Assembly: GCF_022213065.1 (NCBI RefSeq)
Contig: NZ_JAKLJA010000003.1
Span: 310,001-374,000, forward strand
Direction: 5' to 3'
From: Paraburkholderia tagetis
GTDB lineage: Bacteria > Pseudomonadota > Gammaproteobacteria > Burkholderiales > Burkholderiaceae
DNA: 64,000 nt
Shown: positions 7,205 through 15,097 of the stretch, piece after piece
Layout: every line of letters begins with the position of its first letter
Position numbering within the stretch: the stretch's first letter is position 1
The notes under the pieces: model-generated
What the model was told of the DNA's origin: nothing
The model's input: only the letters and a program-made list of their open reading frames with translations
Database searches by the model: none
Made by a program: the position numbers and the translations under genes

Positions 7205-8095
7205 TCAGTTCTTCCGCGCCAGATTGAGACCCTGTGACACAAGGGTCATAGTGGAGAACCAGGGGCCGCCGGGCGTCATCGTGGATAGTTCATGTGTAAT
7301 CGCGCCGACCTGCCACGAACCGCTTGCGCGCGGGATGACCGACTTGAGATTGACCACCTGGCCGTAGAGAAAATCCGGCCGGAATTCGGCGCGAACCTGA
7401 ATGCCCTGTTCGACAAACTTCGGGTAGCCGATCAGGCCGTTGTTGGCGGAGAGGTCTATCTGGGCGAAGTCCGGCACAAGGCTGTTCGGCCAAATGTGCA
7501 CCGTCCGAGCGTTATCGATCAGCATCACGACCTGCGCGGCCTCGGCCACGCGCTCGATCTGGTCGAGCACGCTGCCCCACAGGTACTGATTTGCGATCTT
7601 GGCTGTGACGCCGTGATTCTGGAACGTGAACCCGGCCTGCTTCGCGAGGCCACTGATGATGCTGGCCACATCCTGCGCGCCGGGGTAAGTATTGGGCGCG
7701 TTCGGCGCCAGTCGCTCATACAAACCGCCTTGCGCGAAAACGACGAGGGCGGATTCGCCGTTGTCCTCGATCTCGACCACTGCGGCGTAGATAGTCCCGC
7801 TGAATACCGTGCGCAGGGCATTGAACGATGTGCCTGGCGAGCTGGCCGAGAGGGTTATCTCGTTCTCGCCGATCAGCGCGCCGAGGGTGTTCCACTGCGA
7901 CAGAGCGTCCATGTCGGACATTCTCATGCCGTACACGCGCAGCGCGAGGACATAGGATGCGAGCGATCCGGCGGACAACGTAGCGATCTGCGCCTGTACA
8001 CGGTGGCCTTGCAGGCTGAGCGTGTGCGAGCCATCAGGGAAAGCGCTTTGTGCGAGGTCATACCGCACGTTGAGAATGCGTTCAGCAAAGGCCAT
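7205..8095 (-). CDS. Baseplate hub protein (gp44/gpD/gp27-like)
   Basis: A 296-residue protein starting at MAFAERIL, 10 bp after the SSB stop. Repeated beta segments and the pattern ASIISGLAKQAGFTF...NQYLWGSVLDQIERVAEAA...TVHIWPN are typical of hub proteins that link tail tube and spike (Mu gp44, P2 gpD, T4 gp27). The C-terminal part has the beta-domain end QVGAITHELSTMTPGGPWFS. This gene starts the tail cassette and directly follows a replication gene, which is unusual for phages, where tail genes are in a separate late operon. Confidence 0.78.
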   Translation of the reverse strand: MAFAERILNVRYDLAQSAFPDGSHTLSLQGHRVQAQIATLSAGSLASYVLALRVYGMRMSDMDALSQWNTLGALIGENEITLSASSPGTSFNALRTVFSGTIYAAVVEIEDNGESALVVFAQGGLYERLAPNAPNTYPGAQDVASIISGLAKQAGFTFQNHGVTAKIANQYLWGSVLDQIERVAEAAQVVMLIDNARTVHIWPNSLVPDFAQIDLSANNGLIGYPKFVEQGIQVRAEFRPDFLYGQVVNLKSVIPRASGSWQVGAITHELSTMTPGGPWFSTMTLVSQGLNLARKN

Positions 8096-8105
8096 GTCGT
8101 CTCGC

Positions 8106-8480
8106 TCAAAGATCGTCGTCGTATTCGCCGGCCGGCGTGGCGGGCGTCGTTGTCTCGCCCTGCGCTGCACGGCGCTTGCGTCGGACGTGATAGGTGGTCA
8201 GCATGGCGTGCGCGTTCATGTCGAGTGCGGGCCGCGCTTCGCCATGCTTGTCCGTCCAGACCTTGGGCGTGAGCGTGCCCGCCAGCGTTACCGCGTCGCC
8301 GTCCTCGAGCGCGAGTAGCGCCGCGGCCGTCGAGTCGGAAAACGTGATGACGTTGACGAACAGCGTGTCGCCGTCGCTGGCGGCTGCGCGCACCTTCGCG
8401 GTCGTGAATACGCGGCCGCTCGGCCCAGTTCGTGTTTGCGCGGTGCCGTAGAGCTTCCCGGCGATCAATCCTTCGATCAT
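8106..8480 (-). CDS. ssb: Single-stranded DNA-binding protein
   Basis: A 124-residue OB-fold protein starting MIEGLIAGKLYG, with FTTAKVRAA, TLFVNVITFSDS and DGDAVTLAGTLTPKVWTDK as expected for SSB beta strands. The acidic tail EYDDDL resembles the protein-binding C-terminus of SSBs. The ATG overlaps the stop of the upstream membrane protein gene by 4 bp. It probably supports replication with the element's primase/helicase. Confidence 0.75.
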   Translation of the reverse strand: MIEGLIAGKLYGTAQTRTGPSGRVFTTAKVRAAASDGDTLFVNVITFSDSTAAALLALEDGDAVTLAGTLTPKVWTDKHGEARPALDMNAHAMLTTYHVRRKRRAAQGETTTPATPAGEYDDDL

Positions 8481-9493
8481 GCGATCCTCGCTTCGTTGTT
8501 GAGCTGCCGCCGCAGTGCGACGGCGCGGGTTTGGGAGCACCCCAGGAACCGGCGAATCCCGGCGACCGTGGGGCGCACCTCGCCGGCGGCCACGCCCTGC
8601 GTGATCCGCTCGATGTCGGCGGTAGTGTTGGTGGTGGCGCGAATCTCCGGGGCGGCAATGGGCGCCTCGTCCGGTTCCGCTACTCGCGCGGCTGCCGCCG
8701 CGACCGGGGCTACGGGCGGGGCAATACCGGCTTCGTTACCCGCCGCAGTAGCGGCAACAGGCAAGGTGGTCCGGGATTGCTGCGCCGGGCGCGCTGGTGC
8801 GAATGCGAGCAGCCAGCAGAAGCACGCGACGCCCTCCAGTAACGCCGCGTAGGCGAGGCCGGCTATCAGGTCAAGGCGGGTGGCCGGAATGCCGAGGAGG
8901 GCGGCGAGCGGCGCCGCAACCGGATCGACGCGTGCGGTGTCGCGTTCAGCTTCGGCGCGATCCTGCGCGGCTTCCTGGCGGCGAGCCTCAGCGGCTTCGG
9001 TGTCGAGCGCGTCGAGTCGTGCGGCCAGTGCCGTGCGTCGGGCGTCCAGCGTCGCGCAACCAGACGCGCAGCGGCGGGCGCGTGCGGCCGCGAGCTGCGC
9101 GATGGTCGCCGCCCGCTCGTGGGCAATCTGCGTGAGCGGTCGCGCTGTGGCCGGTGCGCTACCTGGCGAGACTGGCGGCGCGTGGATGACGATCGCCGTG
9201 CGGGCCTCGGCGGCGTGGCGCTGCGCCAGCGTGAAGAACACGGCGTGGCCGTAGCACGTTGCCGCCATACAGCAGATCCACAGCGCACCGCCGCAGACAC
9301 GCAGGACCGTGGCGCGATGCTGGAGCAGGGCGGGGAGCAGATGGGCCGCCAGCACCAGCACGACGCCAATGGCGATCCACAGCGCCCGCTCGGCCAGCCA
9401 GCCGCCACGTTGCCAGCCCGCCAGCACAGACAGGCACGCCGCCGTGAGCGTTGCGAGAACGGCCAGCAGCAGAGGGAGTCGGCCCGTCGTCAT
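8477..9493 (-). CDS. Membrane protein with coiled coil and C-terminal DNA-binding region
   Basis: A 338-residue protein starting MTTGRLPLLL. Three hydrophobic segments lie near residues 5-25, 31-55 and 65-90, a charged Ala/Arg/Glu-rich coiled coil near 140-205 and a fourth segment near 212-235. The last ~60 residues include ITQGVAAGEVRPTVAGIRRF and SQTRAVALRRQL, which looks like a helix-turn-helix. Membrane anchor plus DNA-binding tail suggests attachment of the replicating element to the membrane, or a membrane-linked regulator. Its start overlaps the upstream stop by 4 bp. No family is recognised. Confidence 0.6.
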   Translation of the reverse strand: MTTGRLPLLLAVLATLTAACLSVLAGWQRGGWLAERALWIAIGVVLVLAAHLLPALLQHRATVLRVCGGALWICCMAATCYGHAVFFTLAQRHAAEARTAIVIHAPPVSPGSAPATARPLTQIAHERAATIAQLAAARARRCASGCATLDARRTALAARLDALDTEAAEARRQEAAQDRAEAERDTARVDPVAAPLAALLGIPATRLDLIAGLAYAALLEGVACFCWLLAFAPARPAQQSRTTLPVAATAAGNEAGIAPPVAPVAAAAARVAEPDEAPIAAPEIRATTNTTADIERITQGVAAGEVRPTVAGIRRFLGCSQTRAVALRRQLNNEARIA

Positions 9494-10029
9494 CGCGCAC
9501 CGCCTTTGCGGCGATGGGCTCGCCCGGTGGTCTGTGCGTAGCCGCGCTCCGTCAGATCCTCGTTCGCGCGCCATGAGTGCCGCGCCGCTTCATCGCGGGC
9601 GGCAACCTGTGCGCGCATCGCCTTCAGGCGCTCGCGGAAGTAGTGAAGGTTCGGCAGCAGGTCGGCGAGCGGCCCGCGCATGGCTCGCGCCATCACATCG
9701 TCCAGCAACTCGCGCGGCCACCCCTCAAGCGTCGCCAGATCCTCCAGCATCCCGGCCAGATCGGCGCGTAAGTGGTGCACGTCATCGGCAGAGAGGTATG
9801 GCCCCCAGGGCAGATAGAGGCCGCCGCTACGGCTGCGTAGCGCCCCGCCTGATGCCGAGGCCTGCGCCGGATCAGCGGCCGTGTGTTGGACTGCGTGCGG
9901 CGCCGCTCTTGCTGTGCTTGCGTGGTCGCCGTGCTCGCGCATGAACGTGTCATAGGCCGCCTCGCCGGGCAGCGGACAACCGGCCTTCGTCCACGCGATG
10001 ATGCGCTGTGTTCCGGGTTCAAATGCCAT
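9490..10029 (-). CDS. Hypothetical protein next to the putative origin
   Basis: A 179-residue protein. GGGAGGCC lies 7 bp before the ATG at 10029, which I prefer to an ATG at 10134 inside the repeat cluster. The start MAFEPGTQRIIAWTKAGCPLPGEAAYDTFMREHGDH is conserved-looking; the C-terminal third is basic and helical (NLHYFRERLKAMRAQVAARD). It is the first gene after the iteron cluster in the leftward operon, so a replication role is possible but unproven. Confidence 0.55.
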   Translation of the reverse strand: MAFEPGTQRIIAWTKAGCPLPGEAAYDTFMREHGDHASTARAAPHAVQHTAADPAQASASGGALRSRSGGLYLPWGPYLSADDVHHLRADLAGMLEDLATLEGWPRELLDDVMARAMRGPLADLLPNLHYFRERLKAMRAQVAARDEAARHSWRANEDLTERGYAQTTGRAHRRKGGAR

Positions 10030-10093
10030 GATGGCCTCCCGTTGCTGGCGGGGTGGCTTCACTGCCAAATGTGGATTGCCCCTGTGATTGAGT

Positions 10094-10297
10094 GACGTAA
10101 CTGGCGTAACAGGCGTAACGCCCTTGTCCTGCAAGGGTTTGCGCGGTTACGCCGCTGCGTGGGGTGACGTAACTGGCGTTACCTGCGCCGCGAGCGGGAT
10201 CGTGTGCGTTACGCCGGTTACGCCCGGTGCACGTGCCGGCGTAACCGCCGGAAGCCTTGTCAGACGGGGCTGTTACGCCAGTTACGTGAGTTACGCC
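10094..10297. repeat. Iteron-like GGCGTAAC cluster, probable replication origin
   Basis: Eight perfect copies of GGCGTAAC or its complement GTTACGCC lie at 10103, 10112, 10146, 10208, 10217, 10238, 10272 and 10290 (first base of each). Four one-mismatch copies lie at 10094, 10166, 10175 and 10281. Several are 9 bp apart, and both orientations occur. The cluster is in the roughly 290-bp gap between the primase/helicase stop (10318) and the next gene start (10029). P4-type elements have a similar arrangement of repeats near the alpha gene. Origin function is inferred. Confidence 0.7.
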
Positions 10298-10317
10298 ATG
10301 ATTTGCTATGGGGTGGT

Positions 10318-13095
10318 TCACTTGTCGCCTCCGTTGAGTGCGTCGGCGACGATGTGATACAGGCGCTTCTTGCCCTCTGGGGTGTGCGTGACCTTCGCGA
10401 CCTCCGCTTTGCCCTTGTCGGCGAATGCGTTGGCGTCGTCGATCGCGCGCAACACGCGGTTCAGGTCATAGCCCTTTGCCGCTTCGCGCAGCCCACTCGA
10501 AGTGAACAGGTAGAGCCGCCGTTCGTCGCCGTCCTGTTTCCACCAGCCTGCGCGCTCGCGAATCAGATCCGCGCTGCCATCGATGTTCGAGAAGCGCGCG
10601 CTGCCGTGGCGGTCGATGAAGTCGGCCACCGCGCGCAGGATGCCGGCGTGCTCGGCGCTTCGGCCGGTCGCGCCCCACTGGTTGCGCCAGAGACGGAACG
10701 CGTGGAGCGCGGCGTTCGTGGGGTCGCCGCTCGCCCAGGGCGCGACGCCCCATTCAATTGCCAGTTCGCCCGCAAGCGCGCACAGCGCGAACGTGCGGGC
10801 GGCTCGCCGCTCCTGGTCGCCGAGTTCGCCGAAGCGCTCCATCAGCGGCGCAAGCAGGTCGGCGAGTTCAAGGCCGTCCGCCTGATTGCGGATCAGCGCC
10901 TCAACGAAGCGCGGGCCAGCATGGCCGTAGTGCGCGGCCGCCGTGTTGCGGATCTCGTCGGATAGTGCGCTGCCCGATGCGCGGCCGTGCAGCGTTTCGA
11001 ACACGCCGTAAGCGCCCGTTACAGGCACGTCGAGGATACGGACGAGCTGGCCCGCCTTTGCTTCGATGCCGCCCGCCGCCATGCGTGCCGCCACGGTCAG
11101 CTCGCCCGTGGAGAACAGGAACACGCGCCAGCGCGCCGCCTGACGTGCTTCGCCGTGACGGTTCGCGCGCGTCTTGCCCATGCCGTTGATAAGCGCGTAG
11201 GCCGTCTCATAGAGATCCTGAGGCTTGATCTCGCCGATCTCGTCCAGCACGAGTAGCGTGTCGGAGTGCAGCGCCGCCGAGCCCTCCAGACCATTCGAAG
11301 TAGCGCGCCATTTGCGCTCGAATCGCGGGCTGCCCCACACGCTGATCGCTGCGCGCGCCGCCGTGGTCTTGCCACACGACGAATCGCCGTAAAGGTGCGT
11401 GCCGCCGCCGTCGATGTTCAGCGGGCCGAGCAGCGGACCCGCGAACGAGGTGGATATGGCGAACATCAGCAGCGGGTTCCCATTGGCGAGCGCGGCCAGC
11501 TCGCGCCAGCCCTCGAACGTGCCCGCTGTCGCGTAGGGTGCCTCGCGCCCGGTAGACTGAAACCAGATATCGTCTGCGCCGATGACCGTCTGGGGCAGCA
11601 CGAACGCGCCATCGTGCCAGCCAGTTACGCTGGCGGCGCGCATCGTGGTTGTCGGGTGCTGGCCCGCGATGTAGTCGAGAATGCCGCCGCGGTTTCTGAG
11701 GTCGAACATGACGCCCTCGGAGAGCAGCACGCCGCGCACGTCGTTTCCATCGCCCGCCAGCATTGCCATGGGCATCGCCCACTGTTTCCAGCGGCCCGCC
11801 GTCGAGACGTATTCGAGCAGGCGGCCGTAATCGCCGTCCTGCGGACTGCGCGTGATTGCGCGCACGTGCAGGGGACTGCACACCCACTGGTCCGTCAACT
11901 CGGGGGCAGCGTCGCCCTTCGGCAGCTTCACGCCGTGGTAATAGACGCCAGGCTTGATGCGTTTGCTGTCCACCTCGTTCCAGTCGGTATAGACCCGCCA
12001 GCAGGGGCGGCCCTCGATGCCGGGAAATGTGGCGGCCAGCTCGCCCGCGTTGCCTTGCGCCACATCGCGCGCCGCCGCGACGCAATCGCGAACGGCCTGC
12101 GGGCCGCGCAGCACGAACAGGTCATTGATGTCGCTCGCGCCTTCGGGCCGCTCGTCGCCGAAGTCGGGCATGGCGAGCAGGCCGCCCACAGCCTGGGCAG
12201 CCTCTAGTGCCTTCGCCGAGCCGTTACCGATCTCGCCGTGAATGAGGATCGCGGCATCGGGCCAAGCGGCGCGCACGGCGCGCGCGACGCTCGGCAGGTT
12301 GCCGGCGGACAGTGCGGCGATTGCCGCATCCGTGTCGCCGTCGCACACCTGTTGATGCGTCTGCGCGCTTGCCACGCCCTCGGCGATCGCAATGCGCTGC
12401 GTCTGTCCGGTCGGCTGCGCCGCGAGCCAGTAGCCGCCCGCCTTGGCACCGCCAGCGAGGGCGGATTTGTGCCCGTCGCCGTCGATCAACTCCAGACTCG
12501 TAAGCTGGCCCGCGCGCTCGATGCGCGCCACCAGCACGCGGCCGGCCAGTTCCTTGCCCGATGCCCTGGGCGCGTAACCGAGCAGCTTGTGCAGCTTCGC
12601 CGCGACGATCTCGCGCAGCATGGGCGTGGCCGTTAGCCCCTTGCGCATGAGGTAGGGGTGATCGTCACGTGCGGGCGTGGACCTCTCCCATACCGCCAGC
12701 GCCAGCGTCGAGGCCTCACGCTGTTTCGTCAGGCGCGTTGCCGCAGCCTTCTTCGTCTGCGCCTCGCGTGCCGCCCGGCGCTGCGCGTGCGCCTCGGTAT
12801 CGAGCGCGGGCCACGCCTGGCCGTTGGGATCGAAGCCGTAACGCTTCGCGATGCTGTACAGGGTGGCGATGGTGATGCCCCCGCCCGGTGTCAGCGAGCG
12901 CCATGTGTCGCGCGCGTCAGTTGCGACGTAGCAGTCGGCGCCACGGCTCCACGCGTCGAACACATCGAACCCGGCGTCGCCGAGCTCGTGCTTGATCGCC
13001 GCGCCGATGCGCCACCACTGTTCCCGTTCGAGGTTGGGCGGGATGGCGGCGAGCGCCGCCTCGATGCGTTGCTGTTCGTCCACGATCTCGCTCAT
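10318..13095 (-). CDS. DUF927-type primase/helicase
   Basis: A 925-residue protein starting MSEIVDEQQ, with GGAGG 9 bp upstream. Residues ~20-85 resemble a PriCT domain (EREQWWRIGAAIKHELGD...TIATLYSIAKRYG). Residues ~145-310 resemble the TOPRIM-linked primase region (HPYLMRKGL near 146; AIAEG ending near 240). The DUF927 helicase part follows, with Walker A GDSSCGKTT near 570-578 and Walker B LLVLDEIGE near 613-620. It would initiate and unwind element replication, like P4 alpha. Oddity: the expected TOPRIM Asp motif reads ILIHGEIGNG (HGE at 286-288), so priming activity may be lost or altered. Its start overlaps the stop of the frameshifted gene upstream. Confidence 0.85.
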   Translation of the reverse strand: MSEIVDEQQRIEAALAAIPPNLEREQWWRIGAAIKHELGDAGFDVFDAWSRGADCYVATDARDTWRSLTPGGGITIATLYSIAKRYGFDPNGQAWPALDTEAHAQRRAAREAQTKKAAATRLTKQREASTLALAVWERSTPARDDHPYLMRKGLTATPMLREIVAAKLHKLLGYAPRASGKELAGRVLVARIERAGQLTSLELIDGDGHKSALAGGAKAGGYWLAAQPTGQTQRIAIAEGVASAQTHQQVCDGDTDAAIAALSAGNLPSVARAVRAAWPDAAILIHGEIGNGSAKALEAAQAVGGLLAMPDFGDERPEGASDINDLFVLRGPQAVRDCVAAARDVAQGNAGELAATFPGIEGRPCWRVYTDWNEVDSKRIKPGVYYHGVKLPKGDAAPELTDQWVCSPLHVRAITRSPQDGDYGRLLEYVSTAGRWKQWAMPMAMLAGDGNDVRGVLLSEGVMFDLRNRGGILDYIAGQHPTTTMRAASVTGWHDGAFVLPQTVIGADDIWFQSTGREAPYATAGTFEGWRELAALANGNPLLMFAISTSFAGPLLGPLNIDGGGTHLYGDSSCGKTTAARAAISVWGSPRFERKWRATSNGLEGSAALHSDTLLVLDEIGEIKPQDLYETAYALINGMGKTRANRHGEARQAARWRVFLFSTGELTVAARMAAGGIEAKAGQLVRILDVPVTGAYGVFETLHGRASGSALSDEIRNTAAAHYGHAGPRFVEALIRNQADGLELADLLAPLMERFGELGDQERRAARTFALCALAGELAIEWGVAPWASGDPTNAALHAFRLWRNQWGATGRSAEHAGILRAVADFIDRHGSARFSNIDGSADLIRERAGWWKQDGDERRLYLFTSSGLREAAKGYDLNRVLRAIDDANAFADKGKAEVAKVTHTPEGKKRLYHIVADALNGGDK

Positions 13096-13284
13096 TGTGG
13101 TTGTGCCTCCGGCGCGTGCTGCACGCTTTCGATTCCTGTCCCGCCGCCACCGAGCAGACGGTGTGCAGATTCGAGGCGGCGCGCCGAGTTGATGGCCAGC
13201 GAGCTTGCCGAGCACGTCCGCGCCGTGTGCGGCCTGTTCGATCTCGCTCAGGGCGCTGTCGAGGTTGATGCGGTCCTTACGCAT
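13092..13284 (-). pseudogene. Frameshifted small gene upstream of the primase
   Basis: An ATG at 13284 (GGGAG upstream) opens MRKDRINLDSALSEIEQAA...VLGKLAG and then runs, without a stop, into the primase frame. A second frame from about 13205 reads LAINSARRLESAHRLLGG and ends in a TGA that overlaps the primase ATG (ATGA), exactly as the other genes of this operon overlap. The simplest reading is one ~60-residue gene with a 1-nt indel near 13200-13206. Alternatively the ATG at 13284 is a real N-terminal extension of the primase (988 residues in total). Confidence 0.5.
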
Positions 13285-13669
13285 GGGCGGTCTCCCATGC
13301 ACGTTCGAGTTCACGTCTGAGCGCGAACAGGATGGCCGCGCCGTCGCGCTCGATCTGCCCCGCGTCGAGTGCGCGCGGATCGAAACGCAGCGCGACAATG
13401 TGCAGCGCAGGGGGAATGTCGAGCAGTTCCCACGGCGCGTAGGCGGTTGAGTGGTCGCTACCACGCAGGCGCGCGTGCTGGCGGTCACATACCGCTGCTA
13501 GTACGCGCAAGATAGCGGGTCCGCGCGCGGCGAGCTTCGCGCCCGTCACCAGCTCGATATCGGCCGCGAGCGCGAAGCGGTACGGCCACGAAGCCGATAA
13601 GACGATTGCCATTTCGCGACGGCCGGCGGTGTCGAGCCATTCGGCAAAGAGGGCGGCGTGCTCAAGCAT
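13277..13669 (-). CDS. Hypothetical element protein
   Basis: A 130-residue protein starting MLEHAALFAEWLDTAGRREM. The frame is open further upstream, but the ATG at 13669 gives an 8-bp overlap with the preceding gene (stop at 13662), as elsewhere in the operon. It is mixed alpha/beta without membrane segments; RELERAWETAHA closes it. No family is recognised. It overlaps the next start by 8 bp, so it is translationally linked to the replication gene group. Confidence 0.6.
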   Translation of the reverse strand: MLEHAALFAEWLDTAGRREMAIVLSASWPYRFALAADIELVTGAKLAARGPAILRVLAAVCDRQHARLRGSDHSTAYAPWELLDIPPALHIVALRFDPRALDAGQIERDGAAILFALRRELERAWETAHA

Positions 13670-14117
13670 GGCTCGCCCCCTGTGAGGAGTGCTCAACGTC
13701 CTGCAAATGCGAATGCGGGCGACGGGCGATGCGGCTGCGCAACTCGAATTCCGCCTCGCTCGCGATGAATTCGAGCGCGGCGATGGTGTCGAGCGTGTCG
13801 GCTGCGCGCCAGAGAACCTGTTCCATCGTGCGTGCGCCGATTTCCTCCGCGCCGTTCGGGTTCGCGCTGAGAAGGTTTCCGAAACCACTCAGTGCCGCGC
13901 TCAGGCCGCTCGCCATCGTCTGTACATGCAGGGACGCATTGCCGAGCCATTCCAGATCGCCCGCCGACATAGCGGACGCATCGCACTGGCTCCAGAAGAA
14001 GGTGAGCACGCTGGCCGTGTTGGCCGGGCCGCGCTTCGGTGCGGGGGGCGGGGTGATCGTGGGCGCGGGCGGCGGCGTCACGGTTGCGGCCGGGGACGGT
14101 TTGCGGGTCGTTTTCAT
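13662..14117 (-). CDS. Hypothetical element protein with Pro/Ala-rich start
   Basis: A 151-residue protein with GAGGTG upstream of the ATG. Residues 1-35 are a basic, Pro/Thr/Ala-rich disordered segment with a repeated TPPPAPTI-type unit; the rest is helical (LHVQTMASGLSAALSGFGNLL, LWRAADTLDTIAALEFIASE). It overlaps both neighbours by a few bases. No function is recognised. Confidence 0.55.
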   Translation of the reverse strand: MKTTRKPSPAATVTPPPAPTITPPPAPKRGPANTASVLTFFWSQCDASAMSAGDLEWLGNASLHVQTMASGLSAALSGFGNLLSANPNGAEEIGARTMEQVLWRAADTLDTIAALEFIASEAEFELRSRIARRPHSHLQDVEHSSQGASHA

Positions 14118-14332
14118 GCCGGCACCTCCGCATCGCGTGCCATTGCGACGCCGATGTCGGCGGCGATGCTTTCGAACAGGCCGAACAGAGCCGTCTGGTC
14201 GGTTACGTCGAGTTCGGCGAACGCTGCGGCGACTTCCTCCACAGACAGCAGCGTGGCGAGGGCGCGCAGGCGCGCGAGGATGATTTCGGCGGGGTCCAGT
14301 GCGGCGACGAGCACTTGCAGGCGGTTATCCAT
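14114..14332 (-). CDS. Small hypothetical element protein
   Basis: A 72-residue, acidic, helical protein (MDNRLQVLVAALDPAEIILARLRAL...). Start and stop overlap neighbouring genes (14325 and 14117), which supports a real gene in a compact operon. No family is recognised. Confidence 0.5.
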   Translation of the reverse strand: MDNRLQVLVAALDPAEIILARLRALATLLSVEEVAAAFAELDVTDQTALFGLFESIAADIGVAMARDAEVPA

Positions 14333-14546
14333 GCTGCACCTCGGCGCGCTTGAGCTGCTTTTGCAGAATGGAGTGGGCGAGAGCCACGAAGCGCGGCGCG
14401 TCCTCGGCGTCGATGTGCAGATCGCCGTAGCTCGTCTGGATCGTGAAGCCGCGTTCCATCGCGGGAACCTGCTTGGCCAGTGCGTAGCCGATGCGGTCGA
14501 TTTCGGCGTTCATCGCATCGACGGTGGCGGTCGTGTTCTTACGCAT
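14325..14546 (-). CDS. Small hypothetical element protein
   Basis: A 72-residue protein starting MRKNTTATVDAMNAEIDRIG; the ATG at 14546 is preferred to an upstream in-frame ATG at 14600 because it keeps only a short overlap with the preceding frame. The middle contains FTIQTSYGDLHIDAEDAPRF, a probable small beta sheet. No function is recognised. Confidence 0.5.
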   Translation of the reverse strand: MRKNTTATVDAMNAEIDRIGYALAKQVPAMERGFTIQTSYGDLHIDAEDAPRFVALAHSILQKQLKRAEVQHG

Positions 14547-14712
14547 GGCACACCTCCGCGCGTGCGAGCTGCGCAAGCGTCGCGAGCGCGCCGCCAGCAA
14601 TGTCGAGGGCTTCGCGGTCGGTCGGTGCGAGGGCTGCCGCGCGCAGAGCGTCGGCGATGAGGGATTCGAAGGGGGAGAGCCGCGCCCGACGATCGCGGGC
14701 GCGGTGGGGTTC
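14539..14712 (-). CDS. Small open frame without a clear start
   Basis: The C-terminal part SPFESLIADALRAAALAPTD... through LAQLARAEVCHA looks like a genuine helical protein of the operon and overlaps the next start by 8 bp. No ATG, GTG or TTG occurs in frame between the upstream stop (14724) and this part, so either a rare start is used or the 5' end was lost by an indel. The left boundary is certain and the right one is approximate. Confidence 0.3.
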   Translation of the reverse strand, partial: EPHRARDRRARLSPFESLIADALRAAALAPTDREALDIAGGALATLAQLARAEVCHA

Positions 14713-14723
14713 AGCTGACGCGG

Positions 14724-14999
14724 TTACTCGGGTGCGTTCAGGTCGATCGTTGCGCCGGCCGCTCGCATCCTGTCGAGGATGCGTTCCAGCGTCGGTGAGT
14801 CGAGTTCCAGACGGGCCATTGCGAAGAACAGCATGTGCATTCCCATGTCGCGCGTGTTGCTCGAATCCGTTGACATGTACTTGCGCCATTGCCGGCCAGT
14901 CGTGACGCCGAACAGCTCGGCCATCTCGGTGCTGCTCTTGCCAAGCTCTTGTTTCAAGCGCTCCATGTCCTCCGGCGAGGGAGGGGTGTAATGGCTCAT
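14724..14999 (-). CDS. Small XRE-like regulator, first gene of the leftward operon
   Basis: A 91-residue protein starting MSHYTPPSPEDMERLK, with an upstream ATG at 15026 as alternative. The segment LGKSSTEMAELFGVTTGRQWRKYM fits a helix-turn-helix that binds DNA. It is the first gene after the promoter at 15098-15126, whose spacer contains a CCCTTTGGG palindrome, so it may repress its own operon. This is inferred from position and fold only. Confidence 0.6.
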   Translation of the reverse strand: MSHYTPPSPEDMERLKQELGKSSTEMAELFGVTTGRQWRKYMSTDSSNTRDMGMHMLFFAMARLELDSPTLERILDRMRAAGATIDLNAPE

Positions 15000-15097
15000 T
15001 TTTTTTGGGCGCGTGCGAGCACGCACGAAGATTGGTCTTCATGTGGGTCTTCCTTTCGGAGTCTCGGTCCTCGCGGGGTGCGCGAACCTCTGAGTCA

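Noticed and set aside
10094..10297. CRISPR array
   Set aside because: Repeat units are only 8 bp, occur in both orientations and have irregular spacing; no cas genes are in the window.
10019..10321. A 100-codon open frame through the octamer cluster
   Set aside because: Its repeated VT and YA residues come from the DNA repeats, and it has no ribosome binding site.
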